64,000 nucleotides of DNA from DATDMG01 sp036518955 (GTDB lineage Bacteria > Actinomycetota > Actinomycetes > Actinomycetales > Kineosporiaceae), in contig DATDMG010000155.1 of assembly GCA_036518955.1 (NCBI GenBank), positions 20,556-84,555 on the forward strand. Reading direction: 5' to 3'. Below are positions 28,314-35,844 of the stretch, piece after piece (positions within the stretch are counted from its first letter, which is position 1; the number at the start of each line of letters is the position of its first letter). A program made the position numbers and the translations under genes. Under the pieces are notes generated by a model that was given only the letters and a program-made list of their open reading frames with translations, was not told where the DNA came from and ran no database searches.

Positions 28314-28610
28314 ATGCTCGGCGGCCCCGGCCTGCAGCCGGAGCGGACGGCGCTGGCCTGGCAGCGGACCGGCGTCACCGGGGTCGCGGTCGCGGGCTCG
28401 ACGCTGGCCGCGGCCCTCCACGTCGACGTCCCGGCAGCGATCGTGATGGCCGCGCTGGGCACGGTGCTGTCCGCGCTCGCGGTGGGGGTGGCCGTGGTGC
28501 GGGGCCGGGCCGACGTCGCCGTGGGCGCGCCGTGGCCGCACCTGGTCGCGGTCGCCGCCATCCCTGTCGCGCTGGCGCCGGCCGGGGTCCTGCTCGCCGT
28601 GTTGACCTGA
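28314..28610 (+). CDS. DUF202 membrane protein 2
   Basis: 98-aa membrane protein with the same family core in shorter form (GLQPERTALAWQRTGVTGVAVAGSTLAA) and three hydrophobic segments. ATG 28314 follows the stop of the first DUF202 gene by two bases. The two proteins are paralogues rather than halves of one gene, because each has its own ERTALAW motif. They probably form a complex; why they sit in a nucleoside salvage operon is not known. Confidence 0.85.
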   Translation: MLGGPGLQPERTALAWQRTGVTGVAVAGSTLAAALHVDVPAAIVMAALGTVLSALAVGVAVVRGRADVAVGAPWPHLVAVAAIPVALAPAGVLLAVLT

Positions 28611-28689
28611 CACCCCGCACTCCCCCGTGATCGATCATGCACGCGGGGTGGATCGGCAGGCGGCGCCTCGCCTCGGTACGCTCCCGTGG

Positions 28690-29823
28690 ATGAGTACCCC
28701 CGACCCCGCTGCTCCGCCGGCCGCGACCGGCCTCGCCACGGCCATCGCGCGAGCCCCGAAGGCGCTGCTGCACGACCACCTGGACGGCGGCCTGCGCCCC
28801 GCCACGATCCTCGAGCTCGCCGCCGAGATCGGCCACCCGCTGCCCGTTGACCACGTCGAGGGGCTGGAGCTGTGGTTCCACCAGGCGGCGCACTCCGGCT
28901 CCCTGGTGAAGTACCTGGAGACGTTCACGCACACCGTCGCGGTGATGCAGACGCCGGCGCACCTGGCCCGGGTGGCTCGCGAGTGCGCCCTCGACCTGGC
29001 CCAGGACGGCGTGGTGTACGCCGAGGTCCGGTACGCGCCCGAGCAGCACCTCACCGCCGGTCTGAGCCTGGACCAGGTCGTCGAGGCCGTGCAGCAGGGG
29101 TTCGCCGAGGGGGCGGCGGAGGCGGTCGCGCAGGGGCGCTCGATCCGGGTCGGCACGTTGCTCACCGCGATGCGGCACGCCGCCCGGAGCAAGGAGATCG
29201 CCGAACTCGCCGTCCGCCACCGGGACCGGGGCGTGGTCGGCTTCGACATCGCCGGCGCCGAGGCCGGGTACCCGCCGTCCCGGCATCTCGACGCGTTCGA
29301 GTACCTGCACCGGGAGAACTTCCACGTCACGATCCATGCCGGCGAGGCCTTCGGCCTGCCCAGCATCTGGGAGGCGGTGCAGGTCTGCGGCACCGACCGG
29401 CTCGGGCACGGTGTCCGGATCGTCGACGACATCGAGGTGCTGGGCGGCAGCGACGACCACGGGCGGCCGAGGGTCCGGATGGGGCGGACGGCGGCCTGGG
29501 CGCGCGACACCCGGATTCCGCTGGAGCTCTGCCCGACGAGCAACGTCAATACCGGGGCGGCCCCGTCCCTCAAGGAGCACCCGATCACGCTCCTCAAGGA
29601 CCTTCGGTTCCGGGTCACCGTGAACACCGACAACCGGCTCATGTCGCAGACGTCCATGACCCGGGAGCTGACCGCGCTCGTGCAGCAGGCCGGCTGGACC
29701 CTTGCCGACCTGCGCTGGGTGACGATCAATGCTCTCAAGAGCGCCTTCATCCCGTTCGACCAGCGGCTCGACATCATCGAGGAGATCGTCAAACCGGGGT
29801 ACGCGGCCCTCGGGGTCTACTGA
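28690..29823 (+). CDS. add: Adenosine deaminase
   Basis: Zinc hydrolase converting adenosine and deoxyadenosine to inosine forms, 377 aa. Metal and catalytic motifs are LHDHLDGGLRP (HxH), HAGEAFG, GHGVRI, CPTSN and VNTDNRLMS. ATG 28690 is chosen because SxxDPAAPP leads straight into the fold; the frame is open back to 28627. An 80-bp gap separates it from the DUF202 pair. Its product inosine feeds the purine nucleoside phosphorylase encoded 3.4 kb downstream. Confidence 0.95.
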   Translation: MSTPDPAAPPAATGLATAIARAPKALLHDHLDGGLRPATILELAAEIGHPLPVDHVEGLELWFHQAAHSGSLVKYLETFTHTVAVMQTPAHLARVARECALDLAQDGVVYAEVRYAPEQHLTAGLSLDQVVEAVQQGFAEGAAEAVAQGRSIRVGTLLTAMRHAARSKEIAELAVRHRDRGVVGFDIAGAEAGYPPSRHLDAFEYLHRENFHVTIHAGEAFGLPSIWEAVQVCGTDRLGHGVRIVDDIEVLGGSDDHGRPRVRMGRTAAWARDTRIPLELCPTSNVNTGAAPSLKEHPITLLKDLRFRVTVNTDNRLMSQTSMTRELTALVQQAGWTLADLRWVTINALKSAFIPFDQRLDIIEEIVKPGYAALGVY

Positions 29824-30481
29824 GGCACTGGTCAGGGTTCCCGTCCCGGATCGTGGACCGGCAGGGCCACCCGGACGCACTTCGACCGCAGACGGCAGCC
29901 CTCGGCATTCCTCGTGATCCGTGAGGTGACGCGCCTGCGCGACCACCGTGAACGTGTGGTCAAAAGGTCTCGTGGTGCGGCACCGGATCGGTTCTCCTGC
30001 GTATCGGGGAATCGATTCGGGGTCGAGGGGAATTCGTGACGCCGTCGGGCCGCGACATTCTTCCGGGGGCCTGCCGTGCTGGCCGCTCCGCGGGGGGGCG
30101 CGGCCCCCGCGGAGGGCTCGGTCCGGAGTCCGTCGGGTCGGTGGGCCGGCCGGAGCGGTTCTGCGCCAGCTGCGACCAGCGGACTGGCTCGGTGATATCG
30201 TTTCGGGCTTCGCACGTGGGGGCTCCGGGCAGTTCCGTCGTGCGTTCACCTCATCGTCCGGTGGATGGAACGTCGTCACCTAACTCTCGTCGCCGAAGGT
30301 GGGTGGAGCGTCGTCCGCCGATGCGGCGGGCGGGTCGGGTGCCGCCGGGACGATCGCGTATCTAGTCACCTATCGTGCCCTACTGGGTTCTCTGCGTGAA
30401 TTCTCCCTAGCCCACTCGGTGGGGATTACCCGTAGGGTTTACTGGGGGCGTTGGTCTGGGGTTCCACCGCTAGGAGACACC
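29824..30481. other. Long intergenic region
   Basis: 658 bp with no supportable gene. It contains a strong hairpin (30086-30114) and a less GC-rich part near 30355-30440 with short inverted repeats (CCCA-CTCG-GTGGG and ACCC-GTA-GGGT) that probably holds the promoter of the Ser/Thr-rich protein gene. A c-di-AMP-type riboswitch was looked for and not recognised. Confidence 0.45.
30086..30114 (+). terminator. Strong GC hairpin downstream of add
   Basis: CTCCGCGGGGG (30086-30096) pairs perfectly with CCCCCGCGGAG (30104-30114) around a 7-base loop. It lies 263 bp after the add stop and ahead of the next gene's leader. No T-run follows. Terminator function is inferred. Confidence 0.5.
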
Positions 30482-31648
30482 GTGCGTGCGATGCCCGCTG
30501 CGGTCGCCGGTCTCGTGCTGGCGGTCGGCCTGGTTCCCGTTCCCGCCTACGCCGGCACCGGGTCAGCCGCCGCTCGGACGATCAACGATCTCATCATGAC
30601 GGCCTCCGCCGCCGAGGGTGCCGCTGGCTCGCGGATCACCTTGAGGTCCACGGATCCCTGTCTCACCGCACGGGGCCGGTCGGGCGAGAAGATCCTCGCT
30701 ATTCTCTTCGAGTCCTCCGAGTTCGACCAGTGGGGCGTCGGGGCACCCCTGCACAGCTACGGTTTCGCGCACCCGTCGGCGACGGGCGCCTGGTCCGCGG
30801 CCGTGACCGTCCCGCCTGACGCCAAGGCCGGCGCCGACTACGTAGCGTTTGCCCTCTGCTACCAGAAGCGAGAGGACGTCGCACCGTACTCCGCGTACCA
30901 GGGGCTCGAGTTCGTCGTCACCAGTGCGGTGGCCCAGCCCACCACGTCGCCCTCCACGGGTCGTGGTGACGCCACGCCCGGCGCGGGCGGCACGCTCCCG
31001 ACGGACACCACCTCGACGACTGGCACCACCTCGACGACGAGCAGCCCAGCCGGCGGCGTGCCCGGGGACCCTGCGCTCGGCCTCGCCGCTCGGGCCGCCC
31101 TGGGGGGATCGAGTACGTCCTCGAGTACGTCGTCGAGCACGTCCTCGAGTACGACGTCGAGTACGTCCTCGAGTACGACGTCGAGTACGTCCTCGAGTAC
31201 GTCCTCGAGTACGACGTCGAGCACGACGTCGAGTACGACGTCGAGTACGTCCTCGAGCACGACGTCGAGCACGTCCTCGAGCACGACGTCGAGCACGTCC
31301 TCGAGTACGACGTCGAGCACGTCGTCGAGTACGACGTCGAGCACGTCCTCGAGCACGACGTCCAGCACGTCCTCGACCACCGACTCGACCTCGACGAGCG
31401 GCACGTGCGCGTCGGTCTTCGTGCCGTCGACGTCCACGACCAGCTCCTCGTCCACCTCGGGGACGACCTCGAGGTCGACCTCGAGCAGCACCTCCGGGTC
31501 CACGACCTCGAGCACGACCAGCTCCACCACCACGCCGGGCACGACCAGCTCGACCTGTCCCGGCACGACCGGGACGACCAGTACGGAGCCGCCGCCCGCG
31601 GCACCACCCGCGGTCGAACTGCCCGCCAACCCCACCTACACGGGATGA
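30482..31648 (+). CDS. Secreted Ser/Thr-rich repeat protein
   Basis: 388-aa exported protein. GTG 30482 follows TAGGAGAC and starts a signal peptide (AMPAAVAGLVLAVGLVPVPAYAG). A folded N-terminal domain of about 120 residues with two Cys follows, then a Thr/Ser linker. About 90 residues are almost pure Ser and Thr (units of SSTSSSTTS), then a second Ser/Thr region with two Cys and a Pro-rich C-terminus. No LPXTG motif is seen. Such low-complexity stalks usually span the cell wall and may be O-mannosylated; that is inference. It overlaps the L,D-transpeptidase start by 4 bp, linking it to wall biology. Confidence 0.8.
   Translation: MRAMPAAVAGLVLAVGLVPVPAYAGTGSAAARTINDLIMTASAAEGAAGSRITLRSTDPCLTARGRSGEKILAILFESSEFDQWGVGAPLHSYGFAHPSATGAWSAAVTVPPDAKAGADYVAFALCYQKREDVAPYSAYQGLEFVVTSAVAQPTTSPSTGRGDATPGAGGTLPTDTTSTTGTTSTTSSPAGGVPGDPALGLAARAALGGSSTSSSTSSSTSSSTTSSTSSSTTSSTSSSTSSSTTSSTTSSTTSSTSSSTTSSTSSSTTSSTSSSTTSSTSSSTTSSTSSSTTSSTSSTTDSTSTSGTCASVFVPSTSTTSSSSTSGTTSRSTSSSTSGSTTSSTTSSTTTPGTTSSTCPGTTGTTSTEPPPAAPPAVELPANPTYTG
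31109..31380 (+). repeat. Tandem TCGAGTACG(T/A)C(C/G) repeat inside the Ser/Thr-rich gene
   Basis: About 270 bp built from units of the form TCGAG(T/C)ACG(T/A)C(C/G), giving alternating Ser and Thr codons. The units differ only at few positions, and the array has no stop in any frame, so length variation by slippage would stay in frame whenever whole codons are added or lost. It also makes a long artificial antisense frame (VLDVVLEDVL repeats). Confidence 0.85.
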
Positions 31649-32451
31649 CGGCCCGCCCTGGTGCCCGGGGGCGCTCGGCCGTCGGGGCGGCGCTGGTCGC
31701 CGTCCTGCTCGCGGCCGGCGCGGCCGGCTGCTCGGCCGACAGCTCGGCCGGCCATGCGTCGTCGTCGGATCCCGCGGCGGCGGCGCCACGGGCGACGGTC
31801 CTGCCGTCGCAGGCGCGCTCGCTCCCCCTGGTCCAGCCGATCCACGTCGGAGCGACCAGTGTCGTCGCCCGGGCCGTGCCGGCCTCCGTCCCGGTCTACC
31901 GGACCCCGACCGACGGGGCGCCGTGGATGACCTTGAAGAACCCCGAGCCGTCCGGTGCGCCGCTGGTCTTCCTGGTGCAGGCCCAACGCGACGGCTGGCT
32001 CCGGGTACTGCTTCCCGTGCGGCCGAACCAGGCGCAGGGGTGGGTGCACCGTTCCGACGTCACGCTCTTCCAGCACGACTACCGGATGGTGATCTCCATC
32101 TCGCGGCACACCTTGACGGTCTACCGCGGCTCCGCGGTGCAGCTGACCGAGCCGGTCGGTCTGGGCACCGCGACCACCCCCACCCCGGGCGGCGTCTTCT
32201 ACACCATGGAGCTGTTGAAACCGTCCGATCCGAAGGGGGCCTACGGGCCGTACGCGTTCGGTTTGTCAGGGTTCTCCACGGTGCTCACCGAGTTCATGGG
32301 CGGAGACGGGCGGATCGGCATCCACGGCACCGACGACCCGGCGGGACTCGGCAAGAACGTCAGCCACGGCTGTATCCGGGTGCGGAACGCGGCGATCGAG
32401 AGGTTGGCCCGCACCCTGCCGCTCGGGGTGCCGGTGCAGATCGAGCGGTGA
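31645..32451 (+). CDS. L,D-transpeptidase lipoprotein (YkuD domain)
   Basis: Peptidoglycan cross-linking enzyme of 268 aa. A signal with lipobox (LLAAGAAGC, Cys29) suggests a lipoprotein. An SH3-like region (about residues 55-140) precedes the YkuD domain. The catalytic motif HGTDDPAGLGKNVSHGCIRVRN contains the nucleophile Cys243. The start ATG 31645 overlaps the stop of the Ser/Thr-rich protein gene, indicating an operon. It probably forms or modifies 3-3 cross-links, or attaches proteins to peptidoglycan, as members of the family do. Confidence 0.93.
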   Translation: MTARPGARGRSAVGAALVAVLLAAGAAGCSADSSAGHASSSDPAAAAPRATVLPSQARSLPLVQPIHVGATSVVARAVPASVPVYRTPTDGAPWMTLKNPEPSGAPLVFLVQAQRDGWLRVLLPVRPNQAQGWVHRSDVTLFQHDYRMVISISRHTLTVYRGSAVQLTEPVGLGTATTPTPGGVFYTMELLKPSDPKGAYGPYAFGLSGFSTVLTEFMGGDGRIGIHGTDDPAGLGKNVSHGCIRVRNAAIERLARTLPLGVPVQIER

Positions 32452-32510
32452 GCCGGGCGGCGACGGCTCCGGGGCGACCTGCCGGGCGCCGTCGGCTCTA
32501 GGCTTGCCGT

Positions 32511-33113
32511 GTGCTGGAGTCCGTCCGTGACTCGGGGGGCCGGTTGATCTACCGGCCGATCTTCGCTCGGGGCCTGGTCGTCGTGTTCGGGGCCGTCGGG
32601 CTCTGGTGGGACGCCGATCTCGTGCTGCGCGGTGAGTTCGCTCCGGCGGCGCTCGGTCTGCTCTGGCTCGTTGCGGTCTGCTCAGGGCTCGCGGCGCTCT
32701 TCTGGCGGCCGGCCGTCATCGTGGACGACGAGGGCGCCCAGCTGCGCAACGTCCTGCGCGACGTCCGCATCCCGTGGGCCGCCCTGGACGCCGTGGAGAC
32801 CCGGTACGCCCTCACCCTGGTCGCCGCGGGCCGGCGGTACGTGAGCTGGGCGGGCGCGTCCGGCGGTCGGCCGCCGAGGCGGCGACCGGGCGACCCCGGC
32901 GTCCCGGAGTCCGGGCCGGCGAGTCGGCATCTGGGCACGGCGTCCGGGGCGACCGCGTTCCTGGTCGAGCAGAAGTGGCAGGCGTGGCGGGCGGCTGCCC
33001 GCGACTCGGACGGCGATCCGCCGGCGGTCGTCGTCCGCTGGCGGCTCCACCTGCTCGCGGCTGCCGGCGCGGCAGCCGCCCTGGCCGCCCTGCTGACGCC
33101 CGCACTGGGCTGA
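32511..33113 (+). CDS. PH-domain-like membrane protein
   Basis: 200-aa protein of unknown function. Two hydrophobic helices near the N-terminus (residues about 20-63) are followed by a segment (AVIVDDEGAQLRNVLRDVRIPWAAL) that resembles bacterial PH domains found in actinobacterial membrane proteins. A final hydrophobic helix closes the protein. GTG 32511 is the first in-frame start. It stands between the transpeptidase and the purine nucleoside phosphorylase and is probably transcribed with neither in a tight unit (59- and 100-bp gaps). Confidence 0.7.
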   Translation: MLESVRDSGGRLIYRPIFARGLVVVFGAVGLWWDADLVLRGEFAPAALGLLWLVAVCSGLAALFWRPAVIVDDEGAQLRNVLRDVRIPWAALDAVETRYALTLVAAGRRYVSWAGASGGRPPRRRPGDPGVPESGPASRHLGTASGATAFLVEQKWQAWRAAARDSDGDPPAVVVRWRLHLLAAAGAAAALAALLTPALG

Positions 33114-33213
33114 CCGGTCGGCCACCACGCCTGATCAACCCAGGTGCCGCTCGAGCGACCCAGGTGCTGCTCGAGGCGCACCTCACCGTGGCCGGACCGC
33201 TACGGTGACGGTC

Positions 33214-34059
33214 ATGACCGAACTCGAGGTTACCCGGCCCGGCGTGCTCGACGATCCCGTGACCGACCCGAGGGCGGTGGCCGCGGCGGCTGCGGCACGC
33301 ATCGCGGAGCTGACCGCAGCCTCCCGGCACGACGTCGCCCTCGTCCTCGGCTCCGGCTGGGCTCCCGCCGGCGACCTGCTCGGGAAGACCCTGGCCACGT
33401 TCGCGACCACCGAGCTGCCCGGCTTCTGCGCACCGTCGGTGGCCGGTCACTCCGGCACGATCCGCTCGGTGCGCATCGGGCAGACCGACCGGCGCGCGCT
33501 CGTCTTCGGCACCCGCACCCACTTCTACGAGGGGCGTGGGGTGCGAGCCGTCGTCCACGGGGTGCGCACGGCGGCGGCCGCGGGGTGCCGGGTCGTCGTC
33601 CTGACGAACGGGTGCGGGGGCCTGCACCCCGAGTGGGTGCCGGGCACACCCGTCCTGATCCGCGACCACATCAACCTGACCTCCGCGTCGCCGCTCGAGG
33701 GCGCCACCTTCGTGGACCTCACCGACCTGTACTCCAAACGGCTCCGGGACCTCGTCCGGGAGGCGGAACCGAACCTGCCCGACGGTGTGTACGTGCAGTT
33801 CCGAGGGCCGCAGTACGAGACACCGGCCGAGGTGAGGATGGCCGGGATCCTCGGCGGGGACCTCGTCGGCATGTCGACCGCCCTGGAGGCGATCGCCGCC
33901 CGGGAGGCAGGGATGGAGGTGCTGGGCATCTCCCTCGTCACCAACCTCGCCGCCGGCATCTCGGCGACGCCGCTGAGCCACACCGAAGTGATCGAGGCAG
34001 GCCGCCAGGCGGCGCAGCGCGTGGGCGGGATGCTCGCCGGGCTGATCCCGAGACTCTGA
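33214..34059 (+). CDS. punA: Purine-nucleoside phosphorylase
   Basis: Trimeric-class phosphorylase releasing hypoxanthine or guanine and (deoxy)ribose-1-phosphate from nucleosides, 281 aa. Motifs: LGSGW near the N-terminus, GHSGTI, RTHFYEGRG, TNGCGGLHPEW, the family signature around FRGPQYETPAEVRM, and GMSTALEA then SLVTNLAAGIS. ATG 33214 is chosen over GTG 33205. It converges with the phosphosugar mutase gene 3 bp away. The mutase could take its ribose-1-phosphate to ribose-5-phosphate. Confidence 0.95.
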   Translation: MTELEVTRPGVLDDPVTDPRAVAAAAAARIAELTAASRHDVALVLGSGWAPAGDLLGKTLATFATTELPGFCAPSVAGHSGTIRSVRIGQTDRRALVFGTRTHFYEGRGVRAVVHGVRTAAAAGCRVVVLTNGCGGLHPEWVPGTPVLIRDHINLTSASPLEGATFVDLTDLYSKRLRDLVREAEPNLPDGVYVQFRGPQYETPAEVRMAGILGGDLVGMSTALEAIAAREAGMEVLGISLVTNLAAGISATPLSHTEVIEAGRQAAQRVGGMLAGLIPRL

Positions 34060-34062
34060 CCC

Positions 34063-35790
34063 CTAGCCGTCCAGCTGGGCGGCCAGCTCGCCCCGGACGG
34101 CGGCCAGCCGCCGTCCGGCCAGCGCCCTGGCCTGGCGGAGCATCGCGTCGTCGGCGTCGGCGGCCAGCGGGACGACGGCCTCCAGGTAGCACTTCAGCTT
34201 CGGTTCGGTGCCGCTGGGCCGGACGACGACCCGCACGCCGTCCGCCGTCCGCCACCGCAAACCGTCCGTGGGCGGCAGGTCGGCCCCGGCGACCAGCAGG
34301 TCGTCGACCTCGGTCACCACGGCCCCGCCGAGCCGGTCCGGCGGGGCCGCGCGGAGGCCCCTCATCGTCTTGGCGATCAGGGACAGGTCGGCGACCCGGA
34401 TCGAGAGCTGGTCCGTGACGTGCACGCCGTGGGCGCGGGCCAGGTCGTCCAGGGCGGCGGCCATCGTGCGGCCCCGCGCGATCAGCAGCGCCGCCAGTTC
34501 GGCCGCCAACAAGGCTGCGGTGATGCCGTCCTTGTCCCGGACCAGCGTGGGAGCGACGCAGTACCCGAGCGCCTCCTCGTAACCGAACACCAGGCCCGGC
34601 GTCCGGGCGATCCACTTGAACCCGGTCAGCGTCTCCACGTGCCGGACCCGGTGGGCCGCGGCGATGCGGCCGAGCAGCTGCGACGACACGATCGAGCAGG
34701 CGACGGTCGCCGGCTCGCCGTCCACCTCGCGGGGGGTGCCACGGGACAGCACGTGGGCGGCGAGCAGCCCCCCCAGCTCGTCGCCCCGCAGCGGGCGCCA
34801 CCCGCCCCCTGCCGTCGGATCCGGGATGGCGACGGCGCAGCGGTCCGCGTCCGGGTCGTTGGCGATCACCAGATCCGCACCGCGCTCCCGGGCCGCGGCC
34901 AGCGCCAGGTCGAGTGCCCCCGGCTCCTCCGGGTTCGGGAACGCCACGGTCGGGAACTCCGGATCCGGGGCGGCCTGCTGCGGGACGACGTACGGTTCGG
35001 CGAACCCGGCGGCACGCAGGGCCCGGACGGCGCAGTCGCCGCCGACGCCGTGCATCGGCGTCAGGACCAGGGAGACCGTGCGCGGCCCGCCGGCATGCAC
35101 CACCCGGGTCGCCCGGTCGAGGTAGTCCGCGAGGAGACCGTCGTCCAGGGTGTCCCAGCCGTCGTCCGCGAGCGGGATCTGCAGCACCGGGCCGACCGCG
35201 GCGATCGCCGCGGCGATCGCCGCGTCCGCGGGCGGTACGATCTGGACGCCGTCACCGGGCCCGCCGGCCGCCCGCCCGCCGAGGTAGACCTTGTAGCCGT
35301 TGTCCTGCGGGGGGTTGTGGCTGGCGGTCACCATCACGCCCGCGTCGGCCCCGAGGTGACGGACGGCGAACGCCAGCACCGGCGTCGGCAACGGGCGGGG
35401 CAGCACCCTCGCGTGGCAGCCGGCCCCGACGGCGACGGCGCAGGTGTCCCGGGCGAACACGTCGGAGTCGTGGCGGGCGTCGAAGCCGACGACGATCCGG
35501 GGGACGCCGGGCACGATCCGCGCGAGGTAGGCGCACAGCCCGGCGGCGGCGCGCATCACGACGGCCCGGTTCATCCGGTTCGATCCGGCGCCGATCGCGC
35601 CACGGAGTCCGGCGGTACCGAACTGGAGGGTGCCGGCGAACCGGTCGTCGAGCTCGTCGAGCGCGTCCGCCTCACCCGCGTGGGCCCTGCCGACGAGCTC
35701 GGCGAGCTCGGCCCGGGTCCGCGGGTCGGGGTCGTCGTCGTGCCAGGCCATGGCCCGGGCCAGCAGGTCTCGGGTCGCCGCGCCGTCCAT
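34063..35790 (-). CDS. Phospho-sugar mutase (phosphoglucomutase/phosphopentomutase class)
   Basis: Alpha-D-phosphohexomutase superfamily enzyme, 575 aa, matching the long PGM2-like subgroup. The active-site serine is in TASHNP (residues 155-160), the metal loop is DPDADRCAV, the sugar loop is GYEEALGYC, and the phosphate loop is RPSGTEPKLKCYLE. Members of this subgroup interconvert ribose-1- and ribose-5-phosphate or glucose-1- and glucose-6-phosphate. Its position back-to-back with purine nucleoside phosphorylase favours a phosphopentomutase role; this is inference. Confidence 0.92.
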   Translation of the reverse strand: MDGAATRDLLARAMAWHDDDPDPRTRAELAELVGRAHAGEADALDELDDRFAGTLQFGTAGLRGAIGAGSNRMNRAVVMRAAAGLCAYLARIVPGVPRIVVGFDARHDSDVFARDTCAVAVGAGCHARVLPRPLPTPVLAFAVRHLGADAGVMVTASHNPPQDNGYKVYLGGRAAGGPGDGVQIVPPADAAIAAAIAAVGPVLQIPLADDGWDTLDDGLLADYLDRATRVVHAGGPRTVSLVLTPMHGVGGDCAVRALRAAGFAEPYVVPQQAAPDPEFPTVAFPNPEEPGALDLALAAARERGADLVIANDPDADRCAVAIPDPTAGGGWRPLRGDELGGLLAAHVLSRGTPREVDGEPATVACSIVSSQLLGRIAAAHRVRHVETLTGFKWIARTPGLVFGYEEALGYCVAPTLVRDKDGITAALLAAELAALLIARGRTMAAALDDLARAHGVHVTDQLSIRVADLSLIAKTMRGLRAAPPDRLGGAVVTEVDDLLVAGADLPPTDGLRWRTADGVRVVVRPSGTEPKLKCYLEAVVPLAADADDAMLRQARALAGRRLAAVRGELAAQLDG

Positions 35791-35844
35791 GCCGGCAACC
35801 TACAGCGCGTCGCGTCAGGCCGGCCCCTGGCCGGGCGCGCGGGG

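Noticed and set aside
29824..30481. c-di-AMP riboswitch before the wall-associated genes
   Set aside because: Position is suggestive, but no conserved motif of that class could be matched by eye.
31109..31380. CRISPR-like array
   Set aside because: Units are contiguous without unique spacers and code for Ser/Thr in frame.
30859..31635. Antisense frame of VLDVVLEDVL repeats opposite the Ser/Thr-rich gene
   Set aside because: The tandem repeat has no stop in any frame, so long frames arise automatically; no start signal or domain supports it.
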